Assembly: GCF_027625935.1 (NCBI RefSeq)
Contig: NZ_CP115301.1
Span: 62,001 to 126,000 of the forward strand
Length of the DNA stretch: 64,000 nt
Direction of reading: 5' to 3'
Source of the DNA: Streptomyces camelliae
GTDB lineage: Bacteria; Actinomycetota; Actinomycetes; Streptomycetales; Streptomycetaceae
Below the pieces are notes generated by a model. That model was not told the origin of the DNA and did not search any database. It worked only from the letters and a program-made list of their open reading frames with translations. Within the stretch, counting starts at the first letter, position 1; each line of letters opens with the position of its first letter. This document shows, in pieces, positions 16,774 through 24,825 of the stretch. Made by a program: the position numbers and the translations under genes.

Positions 16774-17778
16774 TTGGCTCTGCCGACCTCAGTGGAGAGG
16801 GTGTCAGAAGACCGCCGGGCTCGTTCCGTCGGCATCGGTCGCGCTCACGCCAAGGCCATCGTGCTGGGAGAGCACGCCGTCGTGTACGGGGCGCCGGCGA
16901 TCGCCCTTCCCGTTCCACAGCTGACGGTCACGGCAAGCGCCGGGTGGTCCTGCCGCGGCCCCGACGACCTGGGCGACGTGTCCTTCACGTCCACCGGTTC
17001 CCCGTCCCGGCCGCTGATGACGCAGGCCTCCGCCAGCCTGCGCCGGCTGATCGCCGAGTTCACCACGACCATGGCCGTGACCGACGGCCCGCACCTCGAC
17101 ATCCTCATCGACGGGGCGATCCCGCACGGCCGGGGACTCGGTTCCAGCGCGGCCGTCGCGCGCGCTGTGGCCCTCGCCCTCGCCGATCTTCACGGCGTCC
17201 GCCTGGCGGAGCACGAGGCCTTCGACCTGGTGCAGACGGCCGAGAACGTGGCCCACGGCCGCTCCAGCGGCGTCGACGCGCGGACCGTCGGTGCGCCCGC
17301 TCCGCTGCTGTTCCAGGCGGGCGAGGCCGAGGAACTGAAGCCAGGCTGCGACGGCCTGTTCATCGTCGCGGACAGCGGCGTCGTGGGCCGTACCAAGGAC
17401 GCGGTCGAGCTGCTGCGGGCGGGGTTCCAGCGGCACCCCGGAGCGCAGGACCGATTCGTGGGGCGCGCCACGCAGCTGACCGACGAGGCCCGGCACGCGC
17501 TCGCCAGCGGCAGGCCGGAGGAGCTCGGCTCGCGGCTGACGGACTATCACGAGCTGTTGCGTGCGGCCGGGCTCAGCACCCAGGGGATCGACGCCCTGGT
17601 CGAGGCCGCGCTGGACGCGGGCAGCCACGGCGCGAAGATCACCGGCGGCGGTCTGGGCGGCTGCATGATCGCGCTGGCCCGGCCGGAGCAGGCCGGAGAG
17701 GTCACCCGGCGGCTCCACGCAGCCGGTGCCGTGCAGACCTGGGTCGTACCGCTGAGAGGACCCGCCGAGGGCGGATGA
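16774..17778 (+). CDS. Mevalonate kinase
   Basis: A 334-aa GHMP kinase with all three motifs: AKAIVLGEHAVVYG near the N-terminus, IPHGRGLGSSAAVARA (ATP-binding) around residue 115, and KITGGGLGGCMIA near residue 290. This pattern is diagnostic of mevalonate kinase rather than homoserine kinase. It phosphorylates mevalonate on the way to IPP. The start is uncertain: TTG 16774 has AAGGGGAG nine bases upstream, TTG 16765 is too close to it, and GTG 16800 has GGAGAGG directly adjacent. Phosphomevalonate kinase, decarboxylase, HMG-CoA synthase/reductase and IDI are all absent from the window. Confidence 0.88.
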   Translation: MALPTSVERVSEDRRARSVGIGRAHAKAIVLGEHAVVYGAPAIALPVPQLTVTASAGWSCRGPDDLGDVSFTSTGSPSRPLMTQASASLRRLIAEFTTTMAVTDGPHLDILIDGAIPHGRGLGSSAAVARAVALALADLHGVRLAEHEAFDLVQTAENVAHGRSSGVDARTVGAPAPLLFQAGEAEELKPGCDGLFIVADSGVVGRTKDAVELLRAGFQRHPGAQDRFVGRATQLTDEARHALASGRPEELGSRLTDYHELLRAAGLSTQGIDALVEAALDAGSHGAKITGGGLGGCMIALARPEQAGEVTRRLHAAGAVQTWVVPLRGPAEGG

Positions 17779-17825
17779 CGGGCGGTCAGCACCACGCACA
17801 GCAGGCACAGCACGTACAGACACAC

Positions 17826-17861
17826 AGACACACACAGCTACACAGACACACACAGCTACAC
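17826..17861. repeat. 18-bp tandem repeat (two copies plus partial)
   Basis: AGACACACACAGCTACAC occurs at 17826-17843 and 17844-17861, then AGACAC begins a third. The surrounding 17800-17880 is CA-rich. It fills the gap between the mevalonate kinase and KAS III genes. Confidence 0.85.
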
Positions 17862-17932
17862 AGACACGCGCAGACACACGGCCCATACGGCAGGCAGTGT
17901 CCTGCCGGACCACCCGAGGGGGAGACAGGCGC

Positions 17933-18907
17933 ATGACCGAAGTCGGAATCCTCGGTACCGGTGCCTATGTGCCGGACCGAGTCGTCTCCAATGACGAAGT
18001 CGGCGCGGCGGCCGCGGTCGACGACGCCTGGGTCGTCCGCAAGACGGCCATCCGGGAGCGCCGCTGGGCCGCCCCCGAGCAGGCCACGTCGGACCTGGCC
18101 GCGGCCGCCGGCCGGGCCGCGCTGGAGTCGGCCGGCATCACCGCCGACCAGCTGTCCGTGATCGTCGTCGCCACCTCGACGCCGGACCGGCCGCAGCCGC
18201 CCACCGCCGCCTATGTCCAGCATCTGCTCGGCGCGTCCGGCGCGGCGGCGTTCGACGTCAACGCGGTGTGTTCCGGCGAGGTGTTCGCGCTCGCCTCGGT
18301 CGAGGGCATCCTCGCCCGCTCGGGCGGCCATGCGCTGGTCATCGGCGCGGACCTGTACTCGCGCATCCTGAACCCGGCCGACCGCAGGACGGTCGTCCTG
18401 TTCGGCGACGGCGCGGGCGCGATGGTCCTGGGCAGCGGCCGGGGCGCGCGCGTACGGCACATCAGCGCGCACACCTTCGGCGAGCTGTCCGGTCTGATCG
18501 AGGTGCCGGCCGGCGGCAGCCGGATGCCCTGCGACCCGGCGGCCCTTGAGGCCGGCCGGCAGTACTTCACGATGGACGGCCGGGCCGTGCGCGCCTTCGT
18601 CGAGGACCAACTGCCCGGACTGGTCAAGCAGTTCCTGCACGAGGCCGGTGTCGTCCCCGACGACGTCCGGCACTTCGTCCCGCACCAGGCCAACGGCGTC
18701 ATGCTCGACACCGTCTTCGAGCAACTGGCCCTGTCCCGGGCCGCCATGCATCTCTCCCTGACCCGCTACGGCAACACCGGAGCCGCCTCCATCCCGATCA
18801 CCTTGGACGAAGCCGCCCGCGCGGGCGCCTTCCGCCGAGGCGACCTGATCCTCCTGGCCGGTTTCGGCGGGGGCATGTCGGCCGGATTCGCGCTGGTCGA
18901 GTGGTGA
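17933..18907 (+). CDS. Acetoacetyl-CoA synthase, NphT7-like KAS III
   Basis: A 324-aa ketoacyl synthase III. The triad is Cys113 (NAVCSGEVFA), His251 (VPHQANGVM) and Asn281 (YGNTGAAS). Segments such as STPDRPQPPTAAYVQH, ADLYSRILNPADR and GDGAGAMVLG agree with NphT7 as I remember it. NphT7 makes acetoacetyl-CoA irreversibly from acetyl-CoA and malonyl-CoA to feed mevalonate clusters. Next to a mevalonate kinase that reading is favoured over a generic FabH. The start is ATG 17933 after GAGGGGGAG. It draws on the same malonyl-CoA pool as THN synthase and the carboxylase at 4043. Confidence 0.88.
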   Translation: MTEVGILGTGAYVPDRVVSNDEVGAAAAVDDAWVVRKTAIRERRWAAPEQATSDLAAAAGRAALESAGITADQLSVIVVATSTPDRPQPPTAAYVQHLLGASGAAAFDVNAVCSGEVFALASVEGILARSGGHALVIGADLYSRILNPADRRTVVLFGDGAGAMVLGSGRGARVRHISAHTFGELSGLIEVPAGGSRMPCDPAALEAGRQYFTMDGRAVRAFVEDQLPGLVKQFLHEAGVVPDDVRHFVPHQANGVMLDTVFEQLALSRAAMHLSLTRYGNTGAASIPITLDEAARAGAFRRGDLILLAGFGGGMSAGFALVEW

Positions 18908-18997
18908 ATCGACTGCCTGTTCGAGGTCGCTCCATGGGGCCCCCGGCAACCGCACGGCCCTCGCCTCGTTGCCCGACATCGGCAGAAATCAGGAATC

Positions 18998-21028
18998 ATG
19001 ACCATGACACATCGCACTGTCTGCGTGATAGGCGCAGGCCCTCGCGGGCTCTCCGTGCTCGAACGGCTCTGCGCCAACGCCCGCTCCCGGACCGAGGGCC
19101 ACACCGTCCACGTCCACGTGGTCGACCCCTACCCGCCGGGACCCGGCAAGGTATGGCGCACCGACCAGTCCCGTCAGCTGCTCATGAACACCGTGGCAGG
19201 CCAGATCTCGGTGTTCACCGACGCCAGCGTGGACCTGCGCGGTCCCCTGGAGCCGGGGCCGAGCCTGCACGAGTGGGCCGTGGCCCTCGTCGCGGGCGAG
19301 TTCGGTGACGACCACCCGGCACACGTCCTCGAAGAGGCCCGCACGCTGGGCCCCGACACCTACCCGACCCGCGCGTTCTACGGCCGCTACCTCCAGTGGG
19401 TGTACCAGCGCATCGTCGCGGGCGCGCCCGCCGGGGTGACCGTCACCGCGCACGCCTGTCTCGCCGTGGCCCTGGACGACGTACCGGACGCGCGGGGCGG
19501 CTCCCGCCAGCGGGTGGTGCTCGCCGACGGAACCGTGCTGGCGGACCTGGACGCGGTGATCCTGTGCCAGGGCCACCTGCCGGGCCGGCCGAACGCCGCC
19601 GAGCGGGAGTTCGCCGCCCGGGTGCGGGAGTCGGGCCTGACCTACATCCCGCCGGCCAACCCGGCCGACGTCGACCTGGACGTGCTGGCCCCGGGCACGA
19701 AGGTGCTGCTGCGCGGGCTCGGACTGAACTTCTTCGACTACATGGCACAGCTCACCGCCGGCCGCGGCGGCACCTTCGCGCGGACCGGCGGCCGGCTCGT
19801 CTACCACGCCTCCGGGCAGGAGCCACGGATGTACGCCGGGTCCCGGCGCGGCATCCCGTACCAGGCCCGGGGCGAGAACGAGAAGGGCCCGCACGGCCGT
19901 CACGAGCCGCTCGTGCTCACCGCCGAGCGCATCGCCGAACTGCGCCGTGACCACGGCCACCGCGGACTCGATTTCCGTCGGCACCTGTGGCCGCTGATCG
20001 CCCGTGAGGTCGTGACCGTCTACTACCGGACGCTGTTCACCTCACGCGGACACGTCGGCAAGGCGCAGCAGCTCCAGGACGAATTGCTGGCGGCCGGACC
20101 GGGGAAGGAGGCGGGGCGTGCCGTCCTCGATGCGTACGGCATCGACGAGAAGTACCGCTGGGACTGGGACCTGCTCACCCGCCCCTACCGGGACCGGGAG
20201 TTCACCGGCCCGCGCGACTTCACCGACTGGCTCCTCGACCACCTGCGCGACGACGTCACCGAGGCCGAGGCCGGCAATGTCAGCGGCCCGCGCAAGGCGG
20301 CCCTCGACGTCCTGCGGGACCTGCGCAACGAGATCCGCCTCGCCGTCGACCACGGCGGACTGCACGGCGACTCGTACCGCACCGACCTGGACGGCTGGTA
20401 CACCCCCCTCAACGCCTTCCTGTCGATCGGCCCGCCGGCGCGCCGCGTCGAGGAGATGACCGCACTGATCGAGGCCGGTGTGCTGCACATCGTCGGGCCG
20501 GACCTGCGCGTCGAGGCCGGCGTCGGCGGATACTCCGTCAGCTCGCCGCTCGTGCCCGGCTCCGAGGTCCGGGTGGACGCGCTCGTCGAGGCGCGCCTGC
20601 CCGACATCACCCTGCGCCGCACCGCGGACCCGCTGCTGCGCCATCTGCTGGACACCGGGCAGTGCGACACGTACCGCATCCGCACCCGCTCCGGCGGCAG
20701 TTACGAGACCGACGGGCTGGCCGTCACCGGGCGGCCGTTCCACCTGCTCGACGCGGCGGGACGGCCGCATCCGCGCCGCTTCGCCTTCGGCGTGCCGACC
20801 GAGTCGGTGCACTGGGTGACGGCCGCAGGCATCCGGCCCGGCGTCAACTCGGTGACCCTCACGGATTCCGACGCCATCGCCCGCGCGGCCCTCGACTGCG
20901 ACACGGAGGCCGTCGCCGCAGGAGCCGCAGGAGCCGTAGGAACCGCAGGAGCTGTAGGAGCCGCAGCAACCGTAGGAACCGCAGGAACCGCAGGAACCGC
21001 AGGACAAGGACTTGCTCATGCCGACTGA
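18998..21028 (+). CDS. CreE-like flavin monooxygenase (L-aspartate to nitrosuccinate)
   Basis: A 676-aa FAD/NAD(P)-binding protein of the NAD_binding_9 type. The N-terminus has CVIGAGPRGLSVLERLCANA, and VDPYPPGPGKVWRTDQS matches the family. CreE of cremeomycin biosynthesis has this architecture and oxidises Asp to nitrosuccinate, which a CreD lyase splits to nitrous acid and fumarate. The next gene is a CreD-type lyase overlapping by 11 bp, which makes this assignment strong. The last ~40 residues are an Ala/Gly/Val/Thr repeat encoded by short GCAGGA-type DNA repeats (about 20915-21003), unlikely to be catalytic. The start is ATG 18998 behind AGGAATC; ATG 19004 is close by. Confidence 0.8.
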   Translation: MTMTHRTVCVIGAGPRGLSVLERLCANARSRTEGHTVHVHVVDPYPPGPGKVWRTDQSRQLLMNTVAGQISVFTDASVDLRGPLEPGPSLHEWAVALVAGEFGDDHPAHVLEEARTLGPDTYPTRAFYGRYLQWVYQRIVAGAPAGVTVTAHACLAVALDDVPDARGGSRQRVVLADGTVLADLDAVILCQGHLPGRPNAAEREFAARVRESGLTYIPPANPADVDLDVLAPGTKVLLRGLGLNFFDYMAQLTAGRGGTFARTGGRLVYHASGQEPRMYAGSRRGIPYQARGENEKGPHGRHEPLVLTAERIAELRRDHGHRGLDFRRHLWPLIAREVVTVYYRTLFTSRGHVGKAQQLQDELLAAGPGKEAGRAVLDAYGIDEKYRWDWDLLTRPYRDREFTGPRDFTDWLLDHLRDDVTEAEAGNVSGPRKAALDVLRDLRNEIRLAVDHGGLHGDSYRTDLDGWYTPLNAFLSIGPPARRVEEMTALIEAGVLHIVGPDLRVEAGVGGYSVSSPLVPGSEVRVDALVEARLPDITLRRTADPLLRHLLDTGQCDTYRIRTRSGGSYETDGLAVTGRPFHLLDAAGRPHPRRFAFGVPTESVHWVTAAGIRPGVNSVTLTDSDAIARAALDCDTEAVAAGAAGAVGTAGAVGAAATVGTAGTAGTAGQGLAHAD

Positions 21029-22427
21029 TCTCACCGGCCTCGCGCCCGTGGCGGACCCCGGTCTGCTGGCGCCGGTCTGGGCGGACACCCCGGTCGTGGC
21101 CGCGGTGTCCGACGGGGCGTGGCTGCAGGCCATGCTGGACGCCGAGGCGGCGCTGAGCCGGGCGCAGGCCCGGCTCGGTACGGTGCCGGCGGCGGCCGCG
21201 CGGGTGATCAGCGAGGCCGCGCGGGCCGACCGGCTCGACCTGGCCGCCCTGGCCCGGCAGGCCCGCGAGTCCGCCAACCCGGTGGTGGCGTTCGTACGGG
21301 AGTTCACCGCGGTGGTGGCGAGCGAGGACGCGGCGGCGGCCCGGTACGTCCACCGCGGCTCGACCAGCCAGGACATCCTCGACACCGCCACCGTCCTGGT
21401 CGCCCGGCGGGCCCTGACCCTGATCCACGCCGACCTGGAACGCGTCGAGGAGGCGCTGGCCGTACTCGCCGCGCGGCACCGGGACACCCTGATGGCGGGC
21501 CGCACCCTGGCCCTGCACGCGGTGCCGACGACCTTCGGACTCAAGGCGGCGGGCTGGCGTCACCTCGTCCTGGACGCGCTGGACAAGGCGGATCAGCTGA
21601 GGTTTCCCGTCCAACTCGGCGGCGCCGCAGGCACGTTGGCCGGATACCTGGAGTTCGCGCCGGACACCGAACCGGCCGGCTACGTCCAGGAGCTGACCGA
21701 GGCGTTCGCGGCCGAACTGGGGCTCACGGCACCCCTCGTACCCTGGCATGTGCTGCGCACGCCCGTGGTGGACCTGGCCACGGCCGCCGCGTTCCTGTGC
21801 GGCGCCCTCGGCAAGATCGCGGTCGATGTGCTGTCCCTGACCCGGACCGAGGTCGGTGAGGTGCACGAACCGGCACCCAGCGGCCGGGGGGCGTCCTCGG
21901 CGATGCCGCACAAGCGCAACCCCGTGCTGGCCACGGCCATCAGGTCCGCCGCCCTGCAGGCGCCGCAGCTCGCCGCCACGGTGCTGGGCTGTCTGCCGAG
22001 CGAGGACGAGCGCTCGGCCGGTGCCTGGCACGCCGAATGGGAGCCGCTGCGCGCCCTGCTGCGGCTGGCCGGAGGCGCTGCGCACCAGGCGGTGGAACTC
22101 GTCTCCCAGCTGTCGGTGGACCCCGAGCGCATGCGCGCCAACACCCGGCTCACCGGAGGACAGATCGTCTCCGAGCGGATCGCCGTCGTCCTCGCCCCGC
22201 TGCTCGGCAAAGCGCAGGCACGCGAGCTGCTGAACGAGGCGTCCGCCCGGTCGGCGCGCACCGGTGAGCCCCTGGCCGACATCCTGCGGCAGGACAGCCG
22301 GGCCTCGGCCGTCCTCGCCGACGCCCGGCTGACCGATCTGTTCGAGCCAGAGGCGTACACCGGGGCGGCCGGTGCCCTGACGGACCGCGCGCTGTCCCGG
22401 ACACCGTGTTCGGGGGACAGGCGCTAA
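21018..22427 (+). CDS. CreD-like nitrosuccinate lyase (fumarase/ASL superfamily)
   Basis: A 469-aa member of the fumarase/aspartase/adenylosuccinate lyase superfamily, closest in style to the 3-carboxy-muconate cycloisomerase/CreD branch. HRGSTSQDILDTA carries one conserved active-site region and GASSAMPHKRNPVLA is the signature loop. CreD releases nitrous acid from nitrosuccinate. ATG 21018 lies within the 3' end of the CreE-like gene behind AGGACAAGGA, so the two are translationally coupled. Its stop codon falls inside the first copy of the repeat that fills the following gap. A plain cycloisomerase role is possible but less likely given the partner. Confidence 0.82.
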   Translation: MPTDLTGLAPVADPGLLAPVWADTPVVAAVSDGAWLQAMLDAEAALSRAQARLGTVPAAAARVISEAARADRLDLAALARQARESANPVVAFVREFTAVVASEDAAAARYVHRGSTSQDILDTATVLVARRALTLIHADLERVEEALAVLAARHRDTLMAGRTLALHAVPTTFGLKAAGWRHLVLDALDKADQLRFPVQLGGAAGTLAGYLEFAPDTEPAGYVQELTEAFAAELGLTAPLVPWHVLRTPVVDLATAAAFLCGALGKIAVDVLSLTRTEVGEVHEPAPSGRGASSAMPHKRNPVLATAIRSAALQAPQLAATVLGCLPSEDERSAGAWHAEWEPLRALLRLAGGAAHQAVELVSQLSVDPERMRANTRLTGGQIVSERIAVVLAPLLGKAQARELLNEASARSARTGEPLADILRQDSRASAVLADARLTDLFEPEAYTGAAGALTDRALSRTPCSGDRR

Positions 22428-22810
22428 GCACTGTTCGGGCGGTCCTGACGGGGCGTCCCGGGCGCCGCGCCCGGGGGACAGGCGCTAAGCACTGTTCGTC
22501 GGGTGCCGGTCCTGGCGTCCGACGTGGGCATATGGTGACTTGAGCCCTGCCCCGGCCCGCACCGCACCGCGCCTGGCCCCGGGCCCGGGGGCCCGTCGGG
22601 CGGTCCTGACGGGGCGTGTGCTGTCCCGGACACCGCGCCCGGGGGACTGGCGGTAAGCACTGTTCGTCGGGTGCCGGTCCTGGCGCCCGGCGAGTGCGGG
22701 CGGTCGCCCGGGTGTCGTAGACATCTCCGCGGCTTCCTCGACGGTCGCTCGAATACCCGTCGCGGCTCTCTCGACGGTCACTTGAGCCCCTGCCCCGGCC
22801 CGCACCGCGC
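22405..22810. repeat. Dispersed direct repeats in the gap after the lyase gene
   Basis: CGGGGGACAGGCGCTAAGCA followed by CTGTTCG occurs near 22411-22437 and 22472-22498, with a variant at 22640-22666. GTCGGGTGCCGGTCCTGGCG recurs near 22498 and 22666. CTTGAGCCC followed by TGCCCCGGCCCGCACCGC recurs near 22533 and 22783. GGGCGGTCCTGACGGGGCG recurs near 22437 and 22592. No gene is credible in 22428-22996; this looks like non-coding DNA built by local duplications. Confidence 0.75.
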
Positions 22811-22996
22811 CCGGCGCCGAGAGCCCCGTCGGGCGGCCCGTCCCACCAGGCACATCGGGTCGGACACCCCGCACGGCGCGGGCGCACCGGCGTCGCCCGC
22901 GCACCGCTCGCCGTACGGCCCGGCCGGGAATCCCCTGCCCGTGGCGCGTACGGCACCCGCATGATGCAACCACAACTACAGCAGGGGGGACCGGAG

Positions 22997-24520
22997 ATGA
23001 GCCTGGAGGTATGTGCCGGCGACGGGGGCGGCGGCCACGGGCACGCCGTGGTGATCGGCTCCGGCCTCGCCGGGCTCACCGCGGCACGGGCCCTGGCCGA
23101 CTTCATGGACAGAGTCACCGTGATCGAGCGCGACCGGCTGCCCAGTGGCTCCGGGCGGCGCCGGGGCGTGCCCCAGGCCCGGCACACCCACACCCTCATG
23201 CCCGCGGCGCGGCAGGGCCTGGAGCAGCTGTTCCCGGGCATCGTCGCGGATCTCACCGCCGCCGGAGCGGTTCCGGTCCGCATGCCCCAGGACATGCTGC
23301 TGCTCGGCCCGGCCGGCTGGCTGCCCCGCTTCGACGCCGGCCTCTTGGCACTCAGCGCCGGCCGTGACCTGATCGACGCCGTCGTACGCGACCGGCTGCG
23401 CGCCGACCCGAAGGTGACCTTCCTCCAGGAGCACGAGGCGGTCTGCCTGGAAGCCGGCCGCCACGACACCGTCGCCGGGGTATGGGTCCGCGGCCGGGAC
23501 CGGCGGGCGCCCGACGGCTGGAGCCCACGGCACCTGATGCCCGCCGACTTCGTGGTGGACGCCACCGGACGCGGCTCGTGCGCCCCCCGCTGGCTGGCCG
23601 AGCTCGGCTACCAGACGCCCAGGGAGTCGGCCGTCCGCACCCCGACCACCTACGCCTCCACCCTGTTCGCGCCGCCCATCGGCCATGTCGCCGACTTCAG
23701 CGCCCTGCTGCTGATGGGCACCCCCGACCAGCCCCGCCAGGGCATGCTCCAGCCCGTCGAGGGAGGCCGCTGGTCGGTGACGCTCAGCGCCGGCGACGGC
23801 AGCCGCCCGCCCGCCGACCACGAGGCCCTGCTGCGCGCCGCGGGCGACCTGCGCCACCCGCTGCTGCGCGAGGTCATCGAGGCCGCCACCCCCCTCGGCC
23901 CGGTCTACGCCTGCGCGCGCACCGAGAACCGCTGGCGCCACTACGAGAAGCTGCGTCGCTGGCCCGACCGGTTCCTCGTCATCGGCGACGCCTTCGTCGC
24001 CCTCGACCCGGCCCACGGCCACGGCATGACCCTCGCCGTGCAGTCCGCCCTCGTCCTCGACCACGTGCTGACCGGCCACGGCACCGCCACCGGCATCACC
24101 TTCCGGCTGCGCCACGCCCTCGCCCAGCACCTGGCCCCCGCCTGGCAGGCGAGCCTGCACAGTCTCGGCGCGGCCGGGGCAAGCCCGTATCTTCCGCCGG
24201 ACGGGCTGCGCGCCCGGCTCGGCCGCAGCTGGACGGCCCGGCTCGCCGCCGCCGCGACCACCGACGAGGACGCGGCCCGGCTGCTGCTCGAACGCCTGCA
24301 GACCTTCGATCCGCCGGCCGCCGGGCTGCGCCGCCGCGAACTGCGGGCCGTACTGCGCGCCCCGCGCCTCACCGCCGCCCCGGCGGCGCCGCCCAGCACC
24401 ACCCACGGCCAGGGCACCCGGAGCCGCCGCCCCGGCACGCCGGCCGTACCCGCCATCGGGGTCTCCATCGGCTCCGCCCGGCCCCGGGCCACGATCTCCT
24501 CGGCCCACTGGAGCGCCTGA
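22997..24520 (+). CDS. FAD-dependent oxidoreductase/hydroxylase
   Basis: A 507-aa flavoprotein. VVIGSGLAGLTAARALADF near residue 15 is the FAD dinucleotide fold, RRRGVPQARHTHTLMPAARQ is typical of a group of FAD hydroxylase/reductase proteins, and GDAFVALDPAHGHGMTLA near residue 330 is the second FAD motif. The last ~60 residues are Pro/Ala/Arg-rich and probably disordered. Such enzymes hydroxylate phenols or quinones or reduce isoprenoids. By position it could oxidise THN or flaviolin, or act on a prenyl chain; the sequence does not decide. The start is ATG 22997 after GGGGGGACCGGAG. Confidence 0.8.
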   Translation: MSLEVCAGDGGGGHGHAVVIGSGLAGLTAARALADFMDRVTVIERDRLPSGSGRRRGVPQARHTHTLMPAARQGLEQLFPGIVADLTAAGAVPVRMPQDMLLLGPAGWLPRFDAGLLALSAGRDLIDAVVRDRLRADPKVTFLQEHEAVCLEAGRHDTVAGVWVRGRDRRAPDGWSPRHLMPADFVVDATGRGSCAPRWLAELGYQTPRESAVRTPTTYASTLFAPPIGHVADFSALLLMGTPDQPRQGMLQPVEGGRWSVTLSAGDGSRPPADHEALLRAAGDLRHPLLREVIEAATPLGPVYACARTENRWRHYEKLRRWPDRFLVIGDAFVALDPAHGHGMTLAVQSALVLDHVLTGHGTATGITFRLRHALAQHLAPAWQASLHSLGAAGASPYLPPDGLRARLGRSWTARLAAAATTDEDAARLLLERLQTFDPPAAGLRRRELRAVLRAPRLTAAPAAPPSTTHGQGTRSRRPGTPAVPAIGVSIGSARPRATISSAHWSA

Positions 24521-24825
24521 AAAGCCATGCCGGGCAGACGCGGCCAAGAGGCGGCCATTACGCTTTTGCTCATGACAAGAGTGGATCAACTGGCCGCTTT
24601 AAAAAGCGACTTGATCGACCGGGGGCACGTCACGACCGGTAACCGGGCCGGATTTCCCGGCGCGTTGCGTGTACACGATGCCGGCACGTTCCCGGGAAGC
24701 TCGAAACTCGCTCAAGAATCACTTGAGTTGACACCAGTGAACGGCTGGAGTGCCGTTGTTCCACCGTGGCAGGTGTGGATACGGTTCCAGCCGTTTCACT
24801 GCACGCGAGGGGAGGGCGCGCGGGG
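24521..24825. promoter_or_regulatory. qcrB leader with inverted repeat abutting a -35 box
   Basis: 305 bp without a gene. CTCAAG-aatca-CTTGAG (24711-24727) is a perfect 6-bp inverted repeat directly followed by TTGACA (24728-24733), a likely repressor or activator site at the promoter of the QcrB gene. No good -10 is obvious. CGCTTT-aa-AAAGCG (24595-24608) is a further small palindrome. Confidence 0.5.

Noticed and set aside
17826..17861. Possible CRISPR or iteron array in the CA-rich repeat
   Set aside because: Only two full tandem copies with no spacers and no replication gene nearby.
22405..22810. Possible CRISPR array
   Set aside because: Repeats are irregular in spacing and order, spacers are not of constant length, and no cas gene is present.
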